Source: Gemmobacter sp. (lineage in GTDB: Bacteria; Pseudomonadota; Alphaproteobacteria; Rhodobacterales; Rhodobacteraceae). Taken from it: a stretch of DNA of 5,775 nt. The stretch spans positions 1 through 5,775 of the forward strand of contig JAUSPL010000169.1 of the NCBI GenBank assembly GCA_030656535.1, read 5' to 3'. Below, piece after piece: positions 1 through 5,394 of the stretch; within the stretch, counting starts at the first letter, position 1; every line of letters begins with the position of its first letter. The notes under the pieces are model-generated. The model was not told the origin of the DNA, searched no databases, and saw only the letters and a program-made list of their open reading frames with translations. Made by a program: the position numbers and the translations under genes.

Positions 1-188
1 TCGCCGACCAAAGCCAGCGTTTCCCCTGGCTGGATGGTGAACGAAACGCCGCGCACAACCTCCAGCGGTCCCGACGCGGTGGCAAAAGCCACTCGCAGAC
101 CGTCGACCCGCAACAAGGGCGTGGGATGCCCGCTGCCCGCCGTGGACTGCCGCCCGCAGGCCCGGTCCAGCAATGACCCATCAATCAT
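1..188 (-). CDS. Peptide-type ABC transporter ATP-binding protein (DppD/OppD-like), N-terminal part only
   Basis: This is the nucleotide-binding subunit that would power the adjacent permeases from the cytoplasmic face. Only 62 codons plus two bases lie in the window. Residues 25-50 show the usual first strands of an ABC ATPase (LLRVDGLRV, then VVRGVSF). They are followed by PGETLALVG at 54-62, which leads straight into the Walker A loop, cut by the window edge; the Walker A lysine, Q-loop, signature and Walker B lie outside. The ATG at 188 overlaps the end of the DppC-like gene by 8 nt and is preceded by a GAGGTG Shine-Dalgarno site inside that gene, so the two are probably translationally coupled. 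This start gives about 24 residues of poorly conserved sequence before the domain, more than DppD proteins usually have. The family is clear from the sequence and context. Whether it is a DppD-like protein or a DppD-DppF fusion cannot be seen. Confidence 0.9.
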   Translation of the reverse strand, partial: MIDGSLLDRACGRQSTAGSGHPTPLLRVDGLRVAFATASGPLEVVRGVSFTIQPGETLALVG

Positions 189-1050
189 GATTCACCTCAT
201 CTAGCCGGTCGCGCAACGCATCGCCGGCAATCTGAAACAGCAGCGTGATCGCCACGATCGTCAGGGATGGAATCCCCGAAATCCACCATGCGCTGATCAG
301 ATGGTTTCGCCCGTCACCGATCATCCGTCCCAAGGACGCGGTCGGTGGTTGCACCCCGACGCCCAGAAACGACAAGCCCGCCTCCATCAACAGCACGCCG
401 GGAAACGACAGCGTCAGGATCACGATCAACGGCGATGCCAGGTTGGGCAGAATGTGGCGTGTCACGATCCAGAGGCGTGACGCCCCCAGAACCCGCGCGG
501 TTTCGACATAGCCCAGCTCGCGCAGCACCAGGACCTGGCCGCGCACCAGCCGGGCGTAGGATTCCCATCGCACCAGCCCGATCATCACCACCAGAACCCA
601 CGCCTGCGTGCCCAACACCGCAATCCCGCACAAGATCAGCAAAAGGTTCGGCAACGAAATGAACACATCCACCAGCATCATCAGGATGCGGTCGGTCCAC
701 CCCGCCGCCAGCCCTGAAACAACCCCGATCCCGACCCCCAGCACCGCCGAGAACACCAGCCCGATTGCTGCGATGGCGAAGCTGGTCCGTATCCCGTAAA
801 ATGTGCGCGACAGCAGGTCGCGGCCGATCTGGTCGGTGCCCAAAAGGTTGTCCCAAGTACCCCCCGCCAACCAGATCGGCGGTGCCATTCGGCGCAACAG
901 ATTGGTCGCATTGGGGTCATGCGGTGCGATCAGTGGCGCGGCCAAGCCCAGCAAGATGATCACCGCAAGCCCTGCCAGCGACAACACCAGCCGGTCTGTC
1001 CACCAGCGGCGTGGGGCGGGCTGTGCAAAGTCCAGCATCCGGTCGGTCAT
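181..1050 (-). CDS. Dipeptide/oligopeptide-type ABC transporter permease, DppC-like
   Basis: This is one of the two inner-membrane channel subunits of the importer (289 aa, normal for DppC/OppC). A short cytoplasmic lead precedes a first hydrophobic segment at about 20-43, the OppC N-terminal region. NLLGTDQIGRDLLSR at 68-82 is the family's conserved periplasmic-loop motif. Further membrane segments are estimated at about 88-113, 121-147, 149-165, 203-222 and 255-278. The EAA loop that contacts the ATPase is at about 178-203 (YVETARVLGAS, then HILPN). It is followed by EAGLSFLGVGVQPP at 223-236, typical of DppC. The C-terminus GDALRDRLD matches the usual ending. A GGAGG site at 1059-1063, inside the preceding permease gene, sits 8 nt before the ATG. 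Only 3 nt separate the two permease genes, and the 3' end overlaps the ATPase gene. The substrate cannot be deduced: this family also carries opines, glutathione, nickel and sugars. Confidence 0.95.
   Translation of the reverse strand: MTDRMLDFAQPAPRRWWTDRLVLSLAGLAVIILLGLAAPLIAPHDPNATNLLRRMAPPIWLAGGTWDNLLGTDQIGRDLLSRTFYGIRTSFAIAAIGLVFSAVLGVGIGVVSGLAAGWTDRILMMLVDVFISLPNLLLILCGIAVLGTQAWVLVVMIGLVRWESYARLVRGQVLVLRELGYVETARVLGASRLWIVTRHILPNLASPLIVILTLSFPGVLLMEAGLSFLGVGVQPPTASLGRMIGDGRNHLISAWWISGIPSLTIVAITLLFQIAGDALRDRLDEVNHD
193..198 (-). promoter_or_regulatory. Ribosome binding site of the ATPase gene, inside the DppC-like gene
   Basis: Read on the minus strand this is GAGGTG, four bases before the ATG at 188. 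It lies wholly within the last codons of the DppC-like permease gene. It supports the ATG at 188 as the ATPase start, even though this gives an unusually long N-terminal lead. Confidence 0.6.
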
Positions 1051-1053
1051 GGC

Positions 1054-1974
1054 TCAGGCCTCCAGCCGGACACGAGGGTCGGCGATGGTATACATCACAT
1101 CAACCACAAGGTTGACGGCCACGATGATCGCCGCATAGGCCAGCACCCCGAATTGCAGGACGGCAAAGTCACGGTCCAGCACCGAACTGACCAGGACCCG
1201 CCCGACACCTGGCAGGGAAAACACGGCCTCGACAAAGATCGAGCCGTTCAACAGTCCGGCCACCTCCAACCCCAGCACGGTCATGAGCGGTACCACCGCA
1301 TTGCGCAGCACATGCCAGCGCGCGATGCGCCCGTCGGTCAGCCCTTTGGACTGGGCCGTCATCACATGCGCCTGACTGACCGCATCCAGCATCGCCGCGC
1401 GCATGAACCGTGCAATCGCAGCGATCATCGGGATGGCCAGCGTCATGACCGGCAAGATGTAGTGCCACCCTGTCCCCAACCCCGTGGTGGGCAAAAGTCG
1501 CCAATAGAACCCGAAGATCAGCACGAGCCCGATGCCCAGAACGAAATGCGGGACCGCATAGCCCAGAAAGGCCAGCCACATCACCGCCCGGGCGGCCCGG
1601 TTTTCGCGGTGCAGGGCGGCATAGGCCCCCATCGGAATACCGATCACAATGGCCAGCAATAACGCCAGCCCCCCGACCGACAGCGTGGCCGGCATCCGGT
1701 CGGCGTACATGCGCCAGGCCTCCTCGTTGGTGAAAATCGATCGCCCGAAATCACCACGCAGCATACTGCGGATATAAAGCTCGAACTGCACGTGCATGGG
1801 AAGGTTCAGGTTCCATTCCTCACGCAGGGCGTCTTGCATTTCGACGGGAAGGCCCTCGGGGTACATCGCGTCAAAAGGCTCGCCCGAAAAGCGCAGCGTC
1901 AAGAATGCGATGACGAGCACGATCGCCATCGTCACCAGCGCCCGCACGACCCTGAACCCCAAAAACCGCAACAT
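1054..1974 (-). CDS. Dipeptide/oligopeptide-type ABC transporter permease, DppB-like
   Basis: This is the second channel subunit of the importer (306 aa, usual length for DppB). It starts with a membrane segment at about 9-29 and a periplasmic loop holding RGDFGRSIFT (73-82), the counterpart of the family's G-D-[FL]-G-x-S motif. Hydrophobic segments follow at about 97-121, 131-157, 171-190, 227-247 and 273-295. The EAA loop lies at about 200-226 (VMTAQSKGL, then HVLRNA). Canonical members read TARAKGL here, so Q in place of R is a small variation. SLPGVGR at 253-259 and VDVMYTIADPRVR near the end are standard landmarks of the family. AAGGAG on the minus strand (1985-1990) lies 10 nt upstream of the ATG. 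The gene is preceded by a 63-nt gap containing a strong stem-loop after the binding-protein gene, and is followed after 3 nt by its partner permease. Confidence 0.95.
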   Translation of the reverse strand: MLRFLGFRVVRALVTMAIVLVIAFLTLRFSGEPFDAMYPEGLPVEMQDALREEWNLNLPMHVQFELYIRSMLRGDFGRSIFTNEEAWRMYADRMPATLSVGGLALLLAIVIGIPMGAYAALHRENRAARAVMWLAFLGYAVPHFVLGIGLVLIFGFYWRLLPTTGLGTGWHYILPVMTLAIPMIAAIARFMRAAMLDAVSQAHVMTAQSKGLTDGRIARWHVLRNAVVPLMTVLGLEVAGLLNGSIFVEAVFSLPGVGRVLVSSVLDRDFAVLQFGVLAYAAIIVAVNLVVDVMYTIADPRVRLEA

Positions 1975-2001
1975 GGGCTGATGTCTCCTTGCAAGGGGGA
2001 T

Positions 2002-2030
2002 CCCCGGGGCACCGTCTGGATGCCCCGGGG
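2002..2030 (-). promoter_or_regulatory. Intercistronic stem-loop between binding-protein and permease genes
   Basis: Two perfectly complementary 10-nt arms, CCCCGGGGCA (2002-2011) and TGCCCCGGGG (2021-2030), enclose a 9-nt loop. The stem is almost all G-C and begins seven bases after the binding-protein stop codon. On the minus strand the stem is followed by an A, then TCCCCCTTGC, not a run of T. It therefore does not look like an efficient intrinsic terminator. Hairpins at this place in ABC-importer operons commonly protect the upstream binding-protein message from 3' exonucleases or cause partial termination, giving excess binding protein (known for malE-malF). Each arm also contains the self-complementary CCCCGGGG, so alternative pairings or RNA dimers are possible. 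The structure is seen; the function is inferred. Confidence 0.7.
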
Positions 2031-2037
2031 TGACGGC

Positions 2038-3555
2038 TTATTCGCTGACGGTGACTTGTCCCGCACGCAGCGGCAGCACATAGGGTCGGTAGGCGACGGG
2101 GATGCGCACCTCTACGCCCTCGCGAAATCCAAAGATCTCGTGCGGTTCATAAAGCAGGATCCAGCCGGCCTCTTCCTGATCCAGGTCCAGCAGTTTGCGG
2201 TAGGCGTCCTTGCGGGCGTCGACCGTTTCCCCGAAGCGGGCCGTCTCAAACGTGGGCGCCCAATCGGGATGGGTCGGCTGCCACATCGGCCCGCTACGGG
2301 TAAAGCTGGAATTGGGCGACCAGTGGACATCCATCGCGCCCATCGGGTCCGGGTAATACATCGGATTCGACCATGCGCGGATGTGCAGCTTGTCATAGTC
2401 GTATTGTTCGATCTGCTCGAGCTGCAGGTTCAGCCCACATTCCTGCCATTGCTGCTGGATCACCTGTGCGGCCAGATCACCGTACAGATAGTAGGACTGG
2501 GTGAATTGCGCCACGATAGGCTCGCCTTTGTAATCGGCCTCGGCCAGCAGGCGCTTGGCCTTCGCGATGTCGTGCTTTTGAAGGTCGAGTTCGGGCATGT
2601 AGAAGGGGGCGCCGTATTCCTCGAACTGGTGCGCCTTGGGCACATGGGCCAACCCGCCCCAAAGGCCATCCACCAGCGCCTGGCTGTCCGTGCACAGACG
2701 CATCGCCTGGCGCACCTTGGCGTTGTCGGTCGGCGGCCGGGTCTGCGACACGATCCAGACGTGAAACATCGGCCAGGTCACGCCAAAGCTGTTCAGCCCG
2801 GCTGAATCCAGCGCAGCCTGTTGATCGGGCGGGATATGGGTGATGAGGTCAAATTCGCCGTTGGCCAGCCCCGTCACGCGCGAGGCGACTTCTTCGACCA
2901 ACTGAAAGGTCACCCGATCCAGCGGGGCCTTTTCGCCCCAGAAATCATCGAACCGTTCCAGCACGGCACGATCGCCGGGGGTGAATTCCGTGACGCGGTA
3001 TGGGCCGGACCCGATGGGAAAGCGGGTGGCATATTCAAAACCGTGTTCGTCGTAATATTCCTTGGATACGATTCCGGCCGTGCGCAGTGAAATGATCGCC
3101 TCGAACAACGGCTCGGGTTTGATCGACACGATACGCACGGTCAGCGGATCGACAACCTCGACCCGGTCAAGGTTGTAAAAGAACGTACCCCAAGGTGAAA
3201 TGAACTGCGGTTCTTCGTGGCGGAAAATGCGGTTCAACGAATAGGCCACATCCTCGGCATCCATCGTTGTGCCGTCGTGCATCTTGACGCCGTCCCGCAG
3301 CTTCAATTCCCATGTCAGCGGGTCAATCCGGGTCCATTCCGTTGCCAGACCCGGCTTGTACACGACGGGCGACGAAAACGGGTCACGCTCGATCAGGGTG
3401 TCATAGACGTTGTACAGCAGCGGCGCGCCGTTGTTGCCCCACGACGAGGGGTCGAACTTGTCGAACATCGTTTGAAGGGCGATATTCAGGTCCGCGGCCT
3501 GCGCCGCAAGCGAGGGCGTCACCGCCAACAGGGTGGAAAGCAGCAATCGTTTCAT
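2038..3555 (-). CDS. Periplasmic solute-binding protein, family 5 (DppA/OppA-like) of the ABC importer
   Basis: This protein captures the transported solute in the periplasm and delivers it to the two permeases. It has 505 aa, normal for the family. Residues 1-20 form a Sec signal peptide: MKR, a hydrophobic core, then an AQA cleavage site before ADLN. There is no lipobox cysteine, so a soluble periplasmic protein is expected. Family landmarks include LYNVYDTLIERDP (47-59), the stretch at 69-110 ending in MDAEDVAYSLNRI, GSGPYRVTEFTPGD (182-195) followed by FDDFWG, and NAKVRQAM (278-285). The mature protein is rich in aromatic residues, including a YYPDPMG segment near 400, which fits binding of a peptide-like or other organic solute without defining it. 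Its two cysteines, C288 and C373, could form a disulfide. The ATG at 3555 has only a weak GGAAT Shine-Dalgarno site (3561-3565), 5 nt upstream. The gene lies 44 nt after the PHP gene and presumably shares its promoter. Confidence 0.95.
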   Translation of the reverse strand: MKRLLLSTLLAVTPSLAAQAADLNIALQTMFDKFDPSSWGNNGAPLLYNVYDTLIERDPFSSPVVYKPGLATEWTRIDPLTWELKLRDGVKMHDGTTMDAEDVAYSLNRIFRHEEPQFISPWGTFFYNLDRVEVVDPLTVRIVSIKPEPLFEAIISLRTAGIVSKEYYDEHGFEYATRFPIGSGPYRVTEFTPGDRAVLERFDDFWGEKAPLDRVTFQLVEEVASRVTGLANGEFDLITHIPPDQQAALDSAGLNSFGVTWPMFHVWIVSQTRPPTDNAKVRQAMRLCTDSQALVDGLWGGLAHVPKAHQFEEYGAPFYMPELDLQKHDIAKAKRLLAEADYKGEPIVAQFTQSYYLYGDLAAQVIQQQWQECGLNLQLEQIEQYDYDKLHIRAWSNPMYYPDPMGAMDVHWSPNSSFTRSGPMWQPTHPDWAPTFETARFGETVDARKDAYRKLLDLDQEEAGWILLYEPHEIFGFREGVEVRIPVAYRPYVLPLRAGQVTVSE

Positions 3556-3599
3556 CGGTCATTCCGTTCGTTGAGGAAAGTTTCGAAAAGAGAAGAGCG

Positions 3600-4493
3600 T
3601 CAGTCGAGCCACAGCGCCGAGGTCCATGCCCGCCGCCCGGCCGCATCGGTGATCGTCAGGCGGCACCAGCCACCGGCAAAGGACGCAAGCGACACGCGCG
3701 CCGAGGTCAGGCCGTCGCCGTGGCTGTTCACAGTGCCGGCCCGCGCCCCACCCAGCGAGATCATCGAGACCGGCGAACAGGCGACCACCAGGTCATCCCC
3801 GTCGCGCCTGATGTCCATCAATTCGGGGCCTTGGCTGGCGTAGTAGTGCCCGGCCTTCAGCGCCGCCAGCAGGGCCTCTGGGGTGTTCTCGGGCGCCTTG
3901 ACCATGACCCAGCCGCCAAAGGCATCTGCGGTCTTGAAGTGGCTGTCGTCAGTGGCGATCGCCCCGAAACGCAGGCCGTCAAACAGCGCCGCATCATACA
4001 GAACCTGCCCGTCACCACGGTCGCAATTGACCTGACTTGTGTGGTTGTACAGCTCCATCGCGTCGGCAAAATGCAGGGCGCGCGTATCTTCCAGTGTCAG
4101 GTGCGACCAGTGCGGGTGCGGGATGGCCACAAACGCCCCGGACTCTGCGGCCCGGCGCGCCAGTTCGGCCCCGGTTTCGGTCGGGGTTGGTGGCGCGAAA
4201 TCGGGCGGCAAACCGACGGCCAGAATGTGCCACAGTTCAGAGCGCGAATTCTCCATCGCATGCAGTTCTGCGCCCAGAAGCGTGGTGAACCCATTACCCC
4301 GCAGCGCGCGTGTGTCAGTCAGCGGAAAACCGAAACGCGCCATGAAATGGTCGGTTACCGAAATGAAATCATAACCTTGGGCGCGGTAGCGGGCGCATAC
4401 CTCGATGGCCGTCAGGGCACCATCCGAGGCGGAAGAATGGCCATGCAGGTTGCCGCGCCAAAAGCGGCCACGGGCGGTGAAAGAAGCAAGCAT
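3600..4493 (-). CDS. PHP-domain metallohydrolase, CehA/McbA-like
   Basis: This is a predicted metal-dependent hydrolase of the polymerase and histidinol phosphatase (PHP) superfamily, 297 aa, with no signal peptide and so probably cytoplasmic. The metal-ligand motifs appear in order: HGH at 17-19 with D24, TDH at 47-49, E76 (GAELH), H89, PHPH at 125-128, and DDSH at 182-185. All the expected ligands seem present, so it should be active. GHYYASQGP at 215-223 is typical of the CehA/McbA-like branch, named after carbaryl-hydrolysing enzymes. A small beta-rich C-terminal region (about 224-297) follows. PHP relatives cleave phosphomonoesters, cyclic phosphodiesters and carbamate-type bonds, so the substrate is open. 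It is the first gene of the transporter operon, 44 nt ahead of the binding-protein gene, which suggests that it processes the imported compound. A strong GGAGGT site lies four bases before the ATG at 4493. Confidence 0.88.
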   Translation of the reverse strand: MLASFTARGRFWRGNLHGHSSASDGALTAIEVCARYRAQGYDFISVTDHFMARFGFPLTDTRALRGNGFTTLLGAELHAMENSRSELWHILAVGLPPDFAPPTPTETGAELARRAAESGAFVAIPHPHWSHLTLEDTRALHFADAMELYNHTSQVNCDRGDGQVLYDAALFDGLRFGAIATDDSHFKTADAFGGWVMVKAPENTPEALLAALKAGHYYASQGPELMDIRRDGDDLVVACSPVSMISLGGARAGTVNSHGDGLTSARVSLASFAGGWCRLTITDAAGRRAWTSALWLD

Positions 4494-4497
4494 CCAG

Positions 4498-4503
4498 ACC
4501 TCC
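4498..4503 (-). promoter_or_regulatory. Strong ribosome binding site of the PHP gene
   Basis: The minus strand reads GGAGGT here, four bases before the ATG at 4493. It fixes that ATG as the start of the first operon gene and is the best Shine-Dalgarno match among the complete genes of the operon. Confidence 0.65.
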
Positions 4504-4506
4504 GAT

Positions 4507-4517
4507 TGCTGTCAGCA
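4507..4517. repeat. Short perfect inverted repeat, possible operator
   Basis: TGCTG and CAGCA flank a single central T. The dyad lies 13 nt upstream of the PHP start codon and just beyond its ribosome binding site. A bound regulator here could block transcription of the operon. A repeat this short can also arise by chance, so this is a weak call. Confidence 0.3.
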
Positions 4518-4616
4518 CCGGGGTAGAAAGTGTCTGTAACGGATTTATAGCGATCGCGGCTGCGCAAGAGGATGTCACCTCAGCTTCACGCCATGTCGGT
4601 ATTATGGCCTGTGCCC

Positions 4617-4628
4617 AGAGGACGAGAG
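4617..4628 (+). promoter_or_regulatory. Ribosome binding site that sets the start of the GntR-family gene
   Basis: AGAGGA (4617-4622) and GAGAG (4624-4628) precede the ATG at 4634 by 11 and 5 nt. The upstream in-frame ATG at 4604 has no purine-rich stretch before it and would add ten residues outside the DNA-binding domain. The ATG at 4634 is therefore preferred. Confidence 0.55.
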
Positions 4629-4633
4629 CCAAT

Positions 4634-5329
4634 ATGACCGCAGCCGATTACCGCACCGTCGCCAGCATCCTGCGCAAGAGCATCGAGGACGGCACCTATC
4701 GCATGGGTCAAAGGCTGCCGGGTCAGGCCGCGCTGGCCCGCGACCTGGGGGTCGGACGGCATCTGATCCGCCGCGCGCAAAACCACCTGATTGAACGTGG
4801 CGTGTTGCAAAGTTGGCAAGGCAGCGGCGTGATCGTCGCGGCGTCGCGCTACAACTACCGCATTTCGCGCATGACTCGCTTCGGTGAAAGCTTGCGCAAC
4901 GATGGCCACACCACCGCCACCGAATATCTGGGCGCACGGCTGATCCGGGCCCCCTATGCTGTGGCGCAACTGTTGCAACGCCCGGCCAACAGCCGGCTGT
5001 TGCAGGTAGAGCTTTTGCGACGCGTCGATGGCATCCCGGCGACGGTGGGGCGGCACTATTATGACCCAGCGCGCCTGTCCGGAATCGAGCGGCTCATCGC
5101 GGAAAACGCCAGCGTGACCTTGGCGATGCGGGCGATGGGGATCGAAATTACCCGCGTGTCCACCAGCGCCGCCAGCCGTCTGGCATCGTACAAGGAGGCC
5201 ACTTTGCTGGAAATACCACCCTTGCAACCTGTTATCGAGATCACCGGCTGCAATATCGACACCGCAATGGTCCCGGTCGAAGTGTCCATAGCCGTCGCAC
5301 GCAGTGACCGGATTTGTCTGAGGATCTGA
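4634..5329 (+). CDS. GntR-family transcriptional regulator, HutC subfamily, PhnF-like (UTRA domain)
   Basis: This is a predicted ligand-responsive DNA-binding regulator (231 aa from the chosen start, normal for HutC-type members). Residues about 5-70 form the winged helix-turn-helix: YRTVASILRKSIEDG, then RLPGQAALARDLGVG, then RHLIRRAQNHL and the wing WQGSGVIV. About 78-231 is the UTRA ligand-binding domain. The linker MTRFGESLRNDGHTT (80-94) and the RH..RRA stretch of the recognition helix resemble E. coli PhnF as I recall it (NRHTLRRA; ARFSQNLLDQG). That places it near the PhnF branch, although no C-P lyase genes are visible here. The usual PSE at the start of helix 2 is PGQ, and a glutamine (Q49) follows the RRA, where most relatives have a small hydrophobic residue. 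It diverges from the transporter operon and is the likely local controller, most simply a repressor relieved by the substrate or a product. An alternative start at 4604 would give 241 aa. Confidence 0.88.
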   Translation: MTAADYRTVASILRKSIEDGTYRMGQRLPGQAALARDLGVGRHLIRRAQNHLIERGVLQSWQGSGVIVAASRYNYRISRMTRFGESLRNDGHTTATEYLGARLIRAPYAVAQLLQRPANSRLLQVELLRRVDGIPATVGRHYYDPARLSGIERLIAENASVTLAMRAMGIEITRVSTSAASRLASYKEATLLEIPPLQPVIEITGCNIDTAMVPVEVSIAVARSDRICLRI

Positions 5330-5394
5330 CGCCAAACAAGGGCGCTGGCCGCGTTTGGGCCAAGGATGGCCGGTTGCCCCGTCGGCCCGCCCTG
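5330..5394. terminator. Convergent intergenic region with weak hairpin potential
   Basis: These 65 bp lie between the stop codons of two converging genes, so both transcripts should end here. GGCCA (5358-5362) pairs with TGGCC (5367-5371) around a 4-nt loop. CCAAAC (5332-5337) can pair with GTTTGG (5353-5358). GGCCG (5368-5372) can pair with CGGCC (5383-5387). The three overlap, so they would compete. No T-run follows on either strand, so a classical intrinsic terminator is not seen; termination may be weak or Rho-dependent. Confidence 0.3.

Larger units (their letters stand above)
4494..4633. promoter_or_regulatory. Divergent promoter/operator region between the transporter operon and the GntR-family gene
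   Basis: These 140 bp separate the two divergent start codons and must hold promoters for both directions unless one is transcribed from further away. The only AT-rich patch is around 4543-4550 (GGATTTATAG on plus). It gives a TATAAA-like -10 element for the operon on the minus strand, but no convincing -35 hexamer stands at the right spacing on either strand. Candidate operator elements are TGCTGTCAGCA at 4507-4517, the 8-bp palindrome GCGATCGC at 4550-4557 beside the AT-rich patch, and GCCAT/ATGGC arms at 4590-4594 and 4604-4608. By analogy with other GntR-family genes, the regulator probably binds here and controls the operon, and perhaps itself. The layout is seen; the exact sites are uncertain. 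Confidence 0.6.

Noticed and set aside
919..1662. Plus-strand open frame (247 codons) rich in Gln, His and Arg
   Set aside because: It is antisense to the two permease genes. The composition reflects complements of codons for hydrophobic residues, and there is no plausible ribosome binding site.
2002..2030. The intercistronic hairpin as a full intrinsic terminator
   Set aside because: No T-run follows the stem on the minus strand, and the downstream permeases need the same transcript, having no visible promoter of their own.
1792..2805. Long plus-strand open frame (337 codons) antisense to the DppB-like and binding-protein genes
   Set aside because: It lies opposite two well-recognised genes and has no family motifs. 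Its His/Arg/Gly/Pro-rich composition is typical of antisense frames in GC-rich DNA.
3581..3588. TTTCGAAA palindrome between the PHP and binding-protein genes
   Set aside because: It is a short AT-containing palindrome with no partner repeat or promoter elements around it, and is easily a chance occurrence.
181..4493. Naming the importer a dipeptide, phosphonate or opine transporter
   Set aside because: Family membership is clear, but substrates vary widely within it. No PhnCDE-type phosphonate transporter features or substrate-specific residues can be read, so no substrate or gene symbol is assigned.
3312..4526. Long plus-strand open frame (404 codons) antisense to the PHP gene and the start of the binding-protein gene
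   Set aside because: No recognisable domain, Arg/Pro/Ala-rich low-complexity composition, and the opposite strand carries an intact PHP enzyme with all metal ligands. It is a shadow frame.
4604..4633. Upstream ATG at 4604 as start of the GntR-family gene
   Set aside because: No Shine-Dalgarno sequence precedes it and the ten extra residues match nothing in the family. The ATG at 4634 has purine-rich sites upstream.
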